A stretch of DNA of 64,000 nucleotides from Paramacrobiotus metropolitanus. Taxonomy: Eukaryota > Tardigrada > Eutardigrada > Parachela > Macrobiotidae. Below the pieces are notes generated by a model. That model searched no databases and was not told the origin of the DNA. It saw only the letters and a list, made by a program, of their open reading frames with translations. Location: NCBI RefSeq assembly GCF_019649055.1, contig NW_026570228.1, positions 1,116,001 through 1,180,000 on the forward strand. Direction: 5' to 3'. Each line of letters starts with the position of its first letter. Position 1 is the first letter of the stretch. The position numbers were made by a program, and so were the translations under genes. Of the stretch, positions 35,083 through 47,479 are shown in pieces.

Positions 35083-37806
35083 TCAACCTGCCGTTAATTT
35101 AGACGAATACGTGTATTGAGAGGCTGTTGCCCGCTTACTTTTCTGCGCCCTTTTCACTGCACAACCAAAGCTTCGGATGGCCTTGGGCAATCGGCATTCA
35201 TGCATGGTCCAAGAGTCAGTATTCTCATCGTACACCTCTATGGAACTCTCACCGACTCCCCCGTTATCGGACAAACCACCGAGAACGTAAATCTTCCCAT
35301 CCACATATCCACACCCCGCTACATTGCGTTTCGTAATCATATCACCTAATTTGCCGCACAGTTGCTCTCAGCATGTACATAGATATTGGCTTCAACGCTC
35401 ATAAAAAGTAACTCAAAAACCTAAGTACTTTCAAATTACATACTTCTTTTCAGCCATGCATTCGTCGGTGGGTCATAAGCCTCCACGCAACTTAAAGGTT
35501 CCTGCGCTTTTCCACCTACACACATTTAGACAGAAAATATATTACTGACAAAAACGTACAGACGGAAATCACTGGTTCAAGCAAACGAACTATTCGTACC
35601 GATCACATACACCAATCCGTTGGCTCCGACACATGCGCAACATCCCACCCGAGCCGTAGGCATGTCGGCCAGTTTGTTCCAGATATTGCTGTTTGGATCA
35701 TAGCAAAATGCAGCGTTCGTCGAAGTTCCTTGGGATTGTCCGCCAAATATATAAAGCCGATCCTTCGCTGCCACCATGGCGGGGCCCAGCAAACCATTAA
35801 GAGGCAAATCAGCCACAAACTGCCACGAATTCGTTTGAGGGTCATAGCGTTCCACGGAACGTATTGGTTCCCAATTTGGATTCACATAAATTCCCCCTCC
35901 AGCAGCATAGATATAACCCCCCAGCGCTGCCACGCCGGGTCTTATCCGTCCTGTCTGCATTGACGCAACATGTTTCCACACGTTACGAACTGCATCATGT
36001 TGACTGATGCGCTGGTTTTCCTTCCGGGTATCGCTTAAAAATCCGCCGCAAACGAAAGCTGAATTCTTGTTCATCACAGTTAGGCCGCAGCAAGATATGC
36101 CGTATGGCAGTTCGCCCAGGTGCCAGAAAGCGGACATTGAAGGACAAAACATGTACGTAGCTTTGCTGTTCGCGCCGTCGTAGCCACCAACACAGAGAAT
36201 TACTTTCGGCAAGCCTAGAATGCGAACAACTGACCGTAATCTGAAATGTCGAATTCGAAAACAGATAAAAGTCTACCTGAATATGAGTAGTCTGCAAATT
36301 TAGTTGATCAGACAGTAGTAAAATCAGCGGATATAAACAGGCCATGGCGAAGTCGAGTACACTTAATCAAACAATTTTAAAAATCAGAAGTTTTTTCGAA
36401 ATTCTGACCTCCTGAGATATGTTATAATGCTATCATTCATAATAGACTACCAATCCGCATCGCTTCGTTAACTACTTGAATTCCATGAGGACCATGACCT
36501 TAGCCAAGCAGCGAGACAAAAAGATGGGAATTAAGAGTGAGAAATGCAATTTGCAATAGTACTCTAGTTACTAGTAACGCTTAATAATGCCTGGGAAGCA
36601 GCACAGTACCATAGGACTCCCGTGGTCGGCATCTCGATACCACTGCATCCGGCCTGCGGCCCGGTAATTCACTGATATCTCCAGACAGATTTTGCGGATT
36701 ACCACCAGTCGCTGTACTGTGGAAGCCATTTAGAAAGGCCAGGAAGTAAAGCTCAAGACCTCGAGGACTAAGAAACGGAACCCGAATAAACTGCAACACG
36801 TCCGACAAATGCGCTTTGCGTACACCTTTGTCGTGATCAAACCAATGCATCACAGCATCGAACACCTCGTCTTCCGTTTCAACTTCCAGACTATCGGAAG
36901 CACACAAGTAAATTATCTAAAAAGAAGAAAAACATTAACTCACAACCACATTTAGCGCTCCCTTCATTCTCGCGAACACTACTGGGAATTCAGCATATGA
37001 ATACACTCACGACTCACAAATAATTACAACTGCATTTCAGTTCAGCATTTCTACCTTTTCGGCATCCAGCAGCAGAAAATCGCTGCTTTGAGCGATTTGC
37101 ACAAAATGTTGAAGAACGGAAATCCTTGTCTCCTCTGCCAGCCGCGAATTTTTATGCAGCTCAGCCAGACAGTGCACCATCAGACAATTCGATACACTCA
37201 TATGGCGCTCGATAAAATTCCAGCAGATTTTGGCGATGGAAGAAATGTTCAGGAAGAGCGCAGCAACCAAAACTGACTGCACATTCTCCGCATCAATCGT
37301 AATTTCCATGGAATACGCATAACGTACTATCCTGAACGAACACAAAATTATCGATCAGAAGAATAAAATTAAAAATCATCAATTACAGAAGTTATAAATG
37401 TGACAACGAAAATACTGCGAAATACTGTATATGACACAGCGCAAAAAGGGACTCTCGTGTACCGAAATTCCTAACCTAGCCTAAGCAGATCCATGCTGTA
37501 CAAATACCGTACTTACTCCTTCAGTGTGTTCGTCTGGATGTTCTTCAACCGAATGTCTGACTGCGAAGTTTCTTTCCACTCCGACGTGAACATGGCACGA
37601 AAGTAGCTGCTGCACGCGCAGAGGACCAGACGATGACAGGGAATCCCATCACAATCATTTTCACAGCCTTTGAGCACCACATCGCAAAAGCTGCCTGCCA
37701 TCCGCAGATCCCGTAACTCGCTGAAGAAGTCCTTGCTCAAGTCTGCATAATTCGGATCCTCCAGGAGAGCCGCATCAAGTTCCATCGCGGGGGCTTCCAG
37801 TGACAT
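35083..37806 (-). CDS. BTB-BACK-Kelch protein A
   Basis: Intact 607-aa Kelch-like protein. Exons: 37806-37517, 37331-37055, 36916-36610, 36214-35600, 35515-35444 and 35345-35083, with intron phases 2, 0, 1, 1, 1. The start was chosen at the Met of MSLEAPAMEL because paralogue B begins MSLDEL at the same place. The BTB domain covers roughly residues 20-135 (CDVVLKGCE, CHRLVLCACSSYFRAMF). BACK follows to about 290 (DEVFDAVMHWFDHDKGVR, DVLQFIRVPFLSP). Six Kelch blades follow, with GG signatures (CVGGYDG, CGGFLSD, AAGGG, FGGQSQG, VLGGLSD). Such proteins usually recruit substrates to CUL3 ubiquitin ligase in the cytosol. The last exon reads past a possible donor (AAAA|GTAAGC near 35136), so another 3' exon is possible. 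Confidence 0.92.
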
Positions 37807-38889
37807 GATGAAGCAGAAAAGCGGGAAGTTACAAAAATAGCAAAACTGCAAAGTGATGCAGTCGTATGCTGATGGTGAGTGGATCCTTCAGATTAAAGAA
37901 CATTGCGATCTACCTGACCTGGTTATAGTATAAACAGACAACCGAATTTAGGTGGTAAATAATTATTGGTAACGACTAACGAGACACGAATGGATAACGT
38001 AATTGCACACGTGGACGTTGCAAACGATAAGAGAACTAAAAGAAAACTTAAAATTGGTATATGCACCCCCGCTTTCACCAATTTTTACTTCTTATCGCAA
38101 ACTGTGCGTGGGTGATCAACGCTGCAAGAGCTCATTGCGCATGCGGAGTTTGGACTATTCTGGCACCGACGCCGATGACTCATGTTCTCAGTCATCTGCC
38201 GAGTGCCGACTGCTCACTGCGCGAGTTCGAAGCCATTTCCGGGACTTGCCTTTACTAGTAAAAAGGTCGTAACCGCCCTTAGTGCAAGCGAGCGAGCGTG
38301 TAAACCTTCTTCTTGTAAAGACGCGGTTAGGTAAGACTGCAACAGAAGTAGTTGAGAGTCTACTCGCTATTTGTAGCTGTTTCATATCCTGTGGAAGGCT
38401 TATCAGCAGAGCTGCTCAAATATCAGTTTTTGCCACCGCTACGATGCCGATATGGTATCATTAGTTTTATGCCGTTTTTCGGAATTATGCCGATACAATA
38501 GGCCCAATCAATGCTATGTTAAACATTTTGAGTATGATAAGGCGAAACAAAATATGAATGCGTTATGCGTCACGTAACAGTGACACATACAAAAAAATGT
38601 AAACGCGCTCATCCAATAATAAGCGATTCATTGAACCCAGATATGCAAACGTTGACTGCAAAATGAATCGTGATTCGTGATGTTTATGAAAGTCCTCAGC
38701 TGTGAATCTACGATAAAATGTAAGAAACGAAAACACTTCATTTACCGCCCTTCCCAAGAACAATTCATTGCTTAAAATTTTGTTGCCGGTCGTTAACTCG
38801 TCTATCGCGTAAAGATGTATCCGTCGGTATATTCAGTTCTTCTTGGTTAATATACAGTATACAGTGCAGCGCTTCTTGGTCAATATACA
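37807..38889. other. intergenic, Kelch A promoter side
   Basis: No gene seen. It separates the start of Kelch A from the Harbinger transposase. Just before the transposase ATG the phrase CTTCTTGGTTAATATACAG is repeated in near-identical form (about 38838 and 38873). Confidence 0.4.
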
Positions 38890-40139
38890 ATGAGTGCCAG
38901 ACAGAGAGCAATTAAGGACGTGGAAATGGCAATGGTGGTAGAGGCAGTTGACCAGCTATTGTCTTCCTCTGACAGTAATTTCTCAGACGACGAAGATTCT
39001 TCCTCTGACCGCGACGATTTGCTTTCTCCGCTCAGTATACGAGCTTACTTGGAGGGAACACGATATGCCGCTGCGAGAGAAAGCTTGCCGAAGAGTAAAG
39101 ATTTCATCGATAATATCCTGCCATATTATCCTGAAGCCAGATTTCGCCAGCACACGCGGATGAGCAAGAGTGGGTTCAACAAGATTTATATGCTTATTAA
39201 GGACGAAGAGATATTCACCAACAATTCAACATGTCCTCAAGCGGATCCACGATTTCAGTTATTTGTTACGCTATACCGCTTTGGATTTTACGGTAATGCC
39301 GCTGGACTGGGGCCAGTGTCCAGTCACTGCGGTATTGGATACGGCACTGTGAACTTGTACACAGCGCGTGTAATCTACGCCCTTCTCGGTCTTGAACCAG
39401 ACGTCGTGAAGTGGCCGGACGCAGAGGAGCGGCGAGAGATCAGCCGACGCATAAGAGAGAAACACGGCTTTCCTTCATGTGTAGGCTTTTTGGACGGAAC
39501 AATCGTTCCCCTCCATCAAAAGCCGGCAGTTCACGGTGAGGCATACTTTACAAGAAAGTACAATTATGGATTAAATGCAACAATTATCTGCGACGATCGA
39601 AAACGCATTCGATACGTTCTCTGTGGCTTTACCGGCTCAGCCCACGACAGCCGTGTGTATGGAAGCTCGAAGATGGCAATAAACCCGGCTAATTACTTCA
39701 GCGATGATGAGTATTTACTTGCCGACAGCGCTTAGCTTTGACATCTACAGTAATCGTTCCATATAAATCCCATCGTGCCGACACCCGGGAAAATGCGGAT
39801 TTTAATGTGTCTCATTCACAATGTCGCGTTGTGATTGAAAACACAATCGGTATGACAAAAAATCGCTTTCAAAGTTTAAAAGATTTAAGAATCAATATTC
39901 GTACTGAATCCGACCAAGCTCGTGCCAATTACTACATACGTGTTTGCTGCGTGCTCCATAATTTGTTACTCGAGGATTATTATGATCCGGCCTGGGGTGA
40001 TATAGATAAAGACCATGCAGACGAAGAGGAAGAAAGCGACTTTAACATGGACTACGATCCCGGTCAGCCAGAAAGGACAAAAGGCGAAGTAAAACGTGAG
40101 CGAATAAAAGATTTCGTTCGCATGTATAAGAATGGCTGA
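38890..40139 (+). pseudogene. PIF/Harbinger transposase, one frameshift
   Basis: DDE_4/HARBI1-like transposase in two frames: 38890-39735 (281 codons) and 39738-40139. It opens with an acidic Ser/Asp tract, then a helical region, then the nuclease core. Candidate catalytic residues are Asp in FLDGTIVPLH, Asp in GSAHDSRVYGS and Glu in RVVIENTIGMTK. The frame is lost in a DSA-Y-ALTS segment, where GCTTA runs directly into GCTTTGACATC. One missing base at about 39734 explains everything, so a sequencing error is possible. No other damage is visible. It converges with its probable partner gene at 40816-42288. No clear terminal repeats were found by eye. Confidence 0.88.
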
Positions 40140-40815
40140 AAGAATAGTTGTGTCAGTGTGCGCCATTGTGTAAGATACGAGTACATAATCATGTTAGTAC
40201 TTGTTTAATTGCTGGTTAACATTTTATTGATCTGTTAAGTACTGTACAGCGTACGTTTATATCATTTTAGCTGTAATTACAGTACAATGTACATATTAAC
40301 GGTAATTACTGTATATTATACGTATCAGCGCTCCTATAATTATGACATGTGTTAATGCCGCATTGTGTTTGCAAGATTTGTAACCCGATTTTATCATAAA
40401 TACATTTTATCATAATTTATTATTTTTATTTTAATAACAGTTTGCACCGAAAAATTATGTTATAAAATGCTGAGAAAAATGCAAAAAATTAATCAGTTTT
40501 GTGTACTCGTATGCTAGTTCAGTAATTAAGGTTATCAAAAAAACACAAAAAATGTAATACAAAGAAATGTGAGATAGTGAAAGCAAACACACAGCTACAA
40601 ACTAAAAAGTCTTAACTCGATCGCTTACAGGATAGAAATGAAGCGCGCCAAGTAACTCAATTATAATGTACATACAAATTGCGCATAAGAAAGCAGTCAT
40701 AATGCCGATACAAGTACTCACTAATTTGCCGGCGGAAGATTCTGCGGCCTGTTGAACAAAATTGAGAACTGGTTGCGTTGGTTTTGCGCTTCCATCAAAC
40801 GTACATCCAGTTCCT
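40140..40815. other. spacer between convergent Harbinger genes
   Basis: AT-rich, no gene. It contains poly(A)-like and TTTTAT-rich stretches suitable for the 3' ends of both genes. Confidence 0.5.
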
Positions 40816-42288
40816 TCATGCGCAGCTCAAAATCCTTTTTCGCTCTTCTTTACGCATTTCCATTTCTTCCTTTCTCTCTTCGCGACGAGCTTCCATTTCT
40901 TCCTTTCTCTCTTCACGACGATCTTTTATTTCCTGCTTGCGTAACTCCAGCTTAACCGCGTCGGTTTTTTCTTTGTTGTGGTAAATGTTTTGAAGAATTT
41001 CCGGCATTGTTGGTGGCTTTTCTTTCTTTTTATTGTTGCCTTTCTTCTGCTTGCCGAGATTTTCCTCCTCGTCGCTGTCTATCGCCAGTCCCGCACGATA
41101 CCGGTCCAAGCGGTCCATGCTCTGCAGGTCGTTCTGTGTGTACTTTGTAGCCGGTTTGGGTAGCTTGCGTTTACTGCCCGACGTCGAAGCGCTGTCCGGT
41201 GCGCCGTCCGTGAGTGTTTCCGCTGAACGCTCTACAGCTTCCAGTGCTGGTTGCTCTTTGCCCACCGTGCCGCCCGCTTCCAGCGCATCACCGGTGGTGT
41301 CGTCTACCGTATCCAGATCCACTGTGTCCACGTTCTTCAGCAAATTGCCAAGTGCTCCAGCCCTTCCGTCTGCCGAGTCGCACAAATGAAGCGGATTAAA
41401 GTTCGGACGGTCTCCCATAATCTTGTCAAGACGGTCGAAATGGCGGCATTTTTTGTTGATCACAGCTAAATTAAAACATATACCGCTAATAATACACACA
41501 GTATTGCATAATTTTAAAATTTAAAAATTTCAAGTATTTTCAGTTTTTTCCGTGACTTCCAACTTTTATTATAAACTAAAACGAACTGCCGTTGCCAAAT
41601 TTCAAAATTTTAAAGTTGGTGCAAACTTTAAAATTGAAACTTTAATGTGGTTTCTCTTACAGCCTGGTGTGCAACAAATACAAGAACAACAAAAACTGAC
41701 CAACAGACCTTTTTATAATCGATTTTAAAGTTTTTTTGATTTTTAAAATTTTCTTATTTAATTTATTTTTCTTATAAGTAACAACTACACACCTCTTATG
41801 GTGCTATTGTTGAGCTTTTCCATACGGGTCATTCCACTTTCCGCTTCAACACCGGTCCCCGTTTTTCCCAGCCAGTCACTGGTCTTGCGGTAAGATTTCT
41901 CGATGTGGCCAATTTTATCCAGAATTTTCTTTTCGGTCCTTTCTGTTTGGATGCCATTTTCTTGCAGGTAACGTTGAATTTCGACGGCCAGGTTGGCTTT
42001 TCCAACTTTGCTCGCACTTTTGTTGTCATTCCGAAGACGGTGATAGTTGTCTTCCAACCACGATATCAAAACGTCTTCATCCTTAATTGGCCATTTGAAG
42101 TAATCTCGCTTTTCTCGCTTGGCAGCGGCTCCAGTTGCTGCAATTTCCTCAATTTCGTCGTTATCCGCGACCACAGGCTTGGATCCATTTGCATTTGCTG
42201 ATGTACTGGCAGCAGAAACGACTTTCTTCCTGATTATAACGCGCTTGAGTGCCTTATTGACTGCAGTGGCTACTTGATTAGTCGACAT
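40816..42288 (-). CDS. Harbinger Myb/SANT-like partner protein
   Basis: 381-aa protein from exons 42288-41793 and 41465-40816. The intron is phase 1 (AGAG|GTGTGT ... TTTAG|CTGTG). The N-terminal half carries a Myb/SANT/MADF-like DNA-binding region (FKWPIKDEDVLISWLEDNY, then KIGHIEKSYRKTSDWLG). A conserved joint follows (KIMGDRPNFNP). The C-terminus is a Glu/Arg/Lys coiled coil with EERKEEMEARR-type repeats. PIF/Harbinger transposons normally carry such a second protein, which binds the element ends and brings the transposase into the nucleus. Unlike the transposase, this frame is intact. It could have been kept by the element or taken over by the host. Confidence 0.85.
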
Positions 42289-44465
42289 TTTGAAGTTAAC
42301 AAAAAATTAGCAGCAAAAAATAAGGAGCACAAAAAAGTTGTAAATTCTGTTATGGCCGTAGCCGTTATGGAAATTGAAATGACCGCCAAATTTTATATCA
42401 GCTATCGAAGGAAGCGTTATGCCGGTTATGGGAATGTGCATGTGAAATAGAAAACGCAGCCTCGAGGCTGCGTTTTGCAATTCATCTGTGGATCACGTTC
42501 TCAACCAATCGGCATAGCTTTTATCTTTCGAGATATGAATTCAGCGATGACTAAGTTACATAATCTTTCATGTGCGCGCAACCGAGCGTTGTGCCCCACT
42601 TCCGAAAAAACATCTGCCAGATCTTTCTACAAGGTCTGATTACCCTTAATATATTATTTTTGAATGTTTTTACTTTTAATTCCGTTAAAAAAAAGTATAA
42701 TATTACTTGAGCTTCGTACTGATACATCACCGTACATGCGTTCCAAGAAACTATATTCTGAATTTCGTAAGATGAAATGGTTTATTGTTGGCTGGAAATT
42801 GCGTGAAAAAGATAAACGATGTCTTGAGGCCCTTGAGCTAACCAAGCTCAAGGAATTACTGATCTGTGTATTGGCCAAAATATTGTTTGCGGTTACGCTC
42901 GACATTGTAGAGCCGAGTTTTTGGCCGATAAGCAGCTTAAGCGGTTACTTATAATAGCTGAATGCTGAGTGGAAAGTCGGCGTGATTGACTGGCATGAGT
43001 TTTAGCAGGCTGGTGGATAGCGGTAGTCTCTCCATACTCCCGCACGCGGCGCAACGCGATACGAGCATGCCGCCACCTCGGGACATCTCATTCCGTGACA
43101 TGGATGGTAATACTGATATAAATGATAATAACGACCCCGCTGGTGATACAAATGGACTGCTACACGATTAAATGTGACCACGCAAGCAACTGCGACGCGG
43201 CATTACTAATATAAATACCATACCGCACATTGCCGTCAATTTCGCACCAAATTCTTTACTTAAGGATGCCGGTCATTGCTTTCAAGTTGTTAGGCGCATG
43301 GAAGCCATTTAAATTCCAGTATTTTCAAATTTACGGAAAGATTGTCTTTGCTGCGGATAAATTGGCACACTTATTCACACAAACCGCGTATGCCGATGTA
43401 ACCACACAGGATCTGAGAAGCGCCGGCGCAGATTTCTGTTTTAGAGACCACAATGTTTTTCGTAAAGCTTGGTTTGGCTTGATTTATTGCGCAAACGATT
43501 TTTCGTTTCAACACCTTATTCGATGTCTGGGGGCAGTAACAACGTAGGTAACTATAACGCAGTGACGATTCCCAACTGGATCACTTTCTTGGGTAAAGGG
43601 TACCATGTTTCTTTATGACTTTCAGTTTTAATTCGGGTGATTTTGTTCTGAAGCAAAACGGTCGAGTAACTCAAATTTATCATGGTGTTGAAAACCTAGT
43701 GACCGTTTCCAACATAAAACAATGGTTAGCCGCTTTTGGTCTTGACGTGCTAACTCAACTCGACCTGGTGCAAAAGTGTTTTGGTGCTTGGATGTTGATT
43801 CGATTAATCTTGCCAGAATCCGCGGTTTACAATAAAGTTCATGAATCGCGTAATTTTCTAAAAAGTATGTTGACAACAATTTATGAAAGTTTTAAAAATT
43901 TGTGAATTTTTGTAAAAGTCGTTTCAAAAAGGGAAAATTTCACAATTCTACCTACCATGTTGAAAGTTACCTATTATACGCAATGCTCGTGAGGGCAAGG
44001 CCACGTCATTATATCTCTGTGAACACCTGCGTATTTAATAGTAATAACCTTTAACGCAGATCTCCTTTCTTTTCTCCGCAAAAGAAACAAAAACTATAAT
44101 CGCTGAGGTTTATTTTATTTGTACTTACGTATTCAGATTTATGCAAACCTTTAAGAATGAGACTGTTTTGAAGTTTGAAATAGGGTGTTGTCGCACAAGG
44201 CGAGAAACTTCGATCAAGCAATCAAATAATTCGTTTTTCATTTGCAAGAATTATATCTCCGTTTCATGCAGATTTCATTTAAATTTTGTTGCATTTATAG
44301 AAACAAAAGTTTGAAATAGAAAAAATGAATCTTTCGTTCTACATGATGCTTCAATTGCGACGCCGCTCGGATTTGCCTTCGGTTTTCCTCGAAACAATAG
44401 TTCGCTACCGAATTTCGAAATTGCAACGGAAATTTCGTCCATGAAAATTATTTTTTTAATGAAAG
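42289..44465. other. non-coding, probable TE debris
   Basis: Open frames at 42664-42954, 42986-43171, 43230-43547 and 43615-43905 read on the plus strand without recognisable domains or splice sites. The interval lies where a plus-strand BTBD partner of Kelch A would be expected. I found no clear exons of it. Confidence 0.35.
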
Positions 44466-44935
44466 GGATAATGGAATGCTTTTGTTTTATTTTCTGCTAG
44501 CTGCGCTGCGCTTGCTCGCGCCGCAGCTCGGCATAGCTGTTGCCTCCGCCTCCGGTTTCCACTCCCGTATCATCACGGTAAAAAAAAGTTAAGCTGAACT
44601 GTAAGAAGAATCTCTTCAGAATAGCAGGACAATAGAATCTTCTCGTTTTACTTGCTGCTTCGCTCGCTGCGGTGCGCTTGCTCGCGCCGCAGCTCGGCGT
44701 TGCCTTTGGCCTCGCCTTCGGTTTGTGGAACCGTATCATTACAGTAACAAAAAGTTTAAGTGGAACTGCAAGAAAAATCTGTTCAGGTTAACAAAACAAT
44801 AGAACCCTTTTGTTTTACTTGCAGCTTCGCTTGTTTTGCTGTGCTCGCCAGCGCCACGTTTTGGCGTCGCCTTTGGCTACGCCTTTAGTTTCCACAGTAA
44901 ATAGACATGATACACTACCAAAAACTGACACAGTT
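44466..44935. repeat. 167-bp tandem repeat, about 2.8 copies
   Basis: The AATAGAA word starts units at 44631 and 44798, and a related unit begins near 44466. Shared parts include TTGTTTTACTTGC, GCTTGCTCGCGCCGCAGCTC, CGTATCAT.AC.GTAA and AAAGTT.AAG.TGAACTG. Copy 3 is the most diverged. A piece (GCGCTGCAGCTCGGCGGCGC) reappears near 45409. Confidence 0.8.
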
Positions 44936-45834
44936 ACGGTACCTTGTTACAGTTAGGCAAACGTAACATTTATTAATGGTAACGCTTGGTTTGAGTGGTA
45001 ACGCTGGTAGCGGTAACGCGCAACGATGAACCATCATAATATCAAAAACAACAGTGGCAATGCAGGTGATAGTGTTAACGTTAGTAACGGTAGTAATGAC
45101 TCCTGACTTCGCTGGGTTTCCTAAATAGATGTTTCGCTATGGTAACGCTTCAAAACCATTTCGAACAATTGCTCAGAAGCTTTAGAATCCTTTTGATTTT
45201 GTTTAAAATTTTACATCTTCTCGAATGTACGCTTCCTAAGCGTACCTCTTCAAACAAATTATTTGTAACTTGCAAGCCTCGTGAGCGCAAATTTTTGTAG
45301 TTCATTTTCGATGAATACCGGTGTTAGTCATTCTGAATCCATTTCAGGTTATCTTTTTTCAGGATTTTTACATTCAGTTTATTTAAGCAACAATCAAATG
45401 ATTGTTCGCGCTGCAGCTCGGCGGCGCCCTCAGCTCATTTATAAAAGCAGTTAATCATTAAAGTAAAAGCGTTTCATTAAGGCAGCTGTTTATGAAAAAG
45501 GTAGCAACGGTTGCAGAAACCCGAAACGGTGACAAAAACATGCACGGTTATCCATTACGGTAACGGTTACAATGACGGTATCCCGCCATAGTAATCCATT
45601 TCAAAACTGGTTGCGGTAACGGTACCCCGTTACCTTAAGAATTAATCATTATAGAAATTCAGTAATGATCACCCGCTGCATAGAAAGTAATCTGTTATGG
45701 TAACAGTAATCCTCATCTAAGGTAACTTATTACGGTTACGGTAGTTTTTCTGATAGCATTTCGAAATGGTTGCGAGAGCTTTTCACGGTAAAAGTTACCT
45801 GTTACGGGACCCGTAAACATAAAACACCCCACCA
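44936..45834. repeat. segment dense in GGTAAC/GTTACC words
   Basis: GGTAACG, TAACGGT and their complements recur about two dozen times over 900 bp (for example 44990-45020, 45550-45580, 45615-45640 and 45700-45740), without a fixed period. Similar clusters occur at 55405-55460 and near 50550. It could be a decayed short-period satellite or binding-site cluster. No gene. Confidence 0.65.
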
Positions 45835-46445
45835 CCTACACCGGGCAAAATTTTCGGACCGGGTCCATAAAACGAGCTACTTCTACTATTGTACGGCGGA
45901 CTCTGCATAAAAATGCATAAGTATGTAAGATTGAAAAACAATAAGTATTTTCGCAAACGTCAATTCCCTAAAAGGACACGCACCAAGGGCCGCAAAAAAC
46001 CCTTCCCGGGTCCAAATTTTACGACCGCCCTAATATCACTGCTAGTTTGTCAATAATGACCGGGTTATAATTTACGTCACGGTTCCCAAAAAACAATCCA
46101 CCCGGGGGTCGCTAAAAAAATCCGGCCCGGGTTCAAATTTCCGGACCGCCTTTACATTATTACGGCGGGTTCGTCAATAATGACCGGGTTATAATTTACG
46201 TCACGGTCCCCGAAGAACGCTCCACCCGGGGGTCGCTAAAAAAATCCGGCCCGGGTCCAAATTTCCGGACCGCCTTCAAATTATTACGGCGGGTTCGTCA
46301 ATAATGACCGGGTTATAATTTACGTCACGGTCCCCCAAAAACGCTCCACCCGGGGGTCGCTAAAAAAGTCCGGCCCGGGTCCAAATTTCCGGACCCCCCG
46401 TACATTATTACGGCGGGTTCGTCAAAAATGACCGGGTTAGGATTT
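45835..46445. repeat. 124-bp tandem repeat, about 4-5 copies
   Basis: The phrase AATGACCGGGTT recurs at an exact spacing of 124 bp (units anchored at 46051, 46175, 46299 and 46423). Other constant words are CACCCGGGGGTCGCTAAAAAA, CCGGCCCGGGT and ATTATTACGGCGGGTTCG. The first units (45835-46050) are more diverged. It is GC-richer than the surroundings. Confidence 0.9.
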
Positions 46446-46640
46446 GAATTTTAAACTACCTTCTCAATTGTTTCAGCGGGGAACTGCGCCCCCCGCATCC
46501 CCTGCTTATTGGGGCTCCGCCCCAAACCCCGGCCAGGGGCTTCGCCCCTGGACCCCGGGAACCCGGCTCTCCGGTTCGTCACGTCACACATTTTAAATTA
46601 AAAACGCTCGCTCGCTTGATTAAACTTTATTTCCTTTTTT
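46446..46640. repeat. GC-rich hairpin cluster
   Basis: Follows the 124-bp array. Short perfect palindromes include TTGGGGCTCCGCCCCAA (46509-46525) and CCAGGGGCTTCGCCCCTGG (46533-46551), then CCCCGGG and CCCGG words. These may be the end of the element that carries the array. Confidence 0.6.
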
Positions 46641-46815
46641 TGCCTTTATTCGCCGTTATTAAAACTTAATATGGCAACATTATTTACTTATTCTAAAGGT
46701 GTACCAGCCTGTACGGTATGTACCGTGTACCAGCCTGTAAAATTTGTCCTTAAGTTCCACGTCCCAAGAAATTTCTGTAAGCTTTTTGGGTTGTACGAGT
46801 ATCTATACTTTGCAG

Positions 46816-47015
46816 ATGGGATATTGCTGATCAAGCGGCGCGTTTTTCGTTTCAATCACGCCACCGCTAAACCCTTCATGCCTTTCCGCGCAACGCCCAG
46901 CTCGGCGCCGACTCGGCGCATCGCTCCGTATCGTGATCCCAACATCAACAGTTCAACTGCTGAACCGGACGCTGAACAACCAGCAGAATGCGCCGCGCTA
47001 TCGCTGTCTGATTAA
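46816..47015 (+). pseudogene. orphan last exon of a BTBD-type gene
   Basis: After an acceptor-like TTTGCAG (46809-46815) the sequence matches the last exon of gene D at 53555. It encodes GILLIK and then NHATAKPFMPFRATP, then TRRIAPYRDP, against D's HATAKRCIPFRTTP and TRRMAPYRAP. Two extra bases early in the exon shift the frame. Some 3' flank also matches (AAATAAAGCGA.TGCT near 47110). No upstream exons were found. It is probably the remains of the partner of Kelch A, broken by the intervening insertions. Confidence 0.75.
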
Positions 47016-47479
47016 TGATTTACTGCACTCATTCATAAACAAAAATCTGCGTGTGCTCTTCCGTCATTTTAGTTTCATAAAAATTTTCGATTTAATACGA
47101 GTACTGAAATAAAGCGAGTGCTCGCTAAATGCGGGGTTATATTTAAACCAGTTTCATGGTAAACAGCTCTCTTCGGTTATTTAATACTGTCTGTTGTTCA
47201 ATGAGAGTATACTGCAGCATAATTATACTGCAACTGACTTTATTGCAGTTTGCAATATAACGTCAAAATCAATATCGAAAGTATAACCACGAAATGAAAC
47301 CTGCTCGCGAACGTTGAAAGTCGGTGGAGTGTTTTCTTTGATAGTCAAATAAAGCGATCAACACAGAAGCGTGGTTAGCGTCTGCATATTAAAATCTGCG
47401 AAAGATAGCGTACACAAATGCTTCACATTTCACATTAGTGGTAGTCTAAACAAAACCCGTTCATGAACTGCCCCTCGCA
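47016..47479. other. spacer, no gene seen
   Basis: Contains BTBD-like 3' flank at its left (about 47060-47160) and the 3' side of Kelch gene B at its right. Confidence 0.4.

Noticed and set aside
42664-43905. Plus-strand frames that might be exons of the missing BTBD partner of Kelch A
   Set aside because: No BTB or BACK motif, and no match to exons of D or E could be seen.
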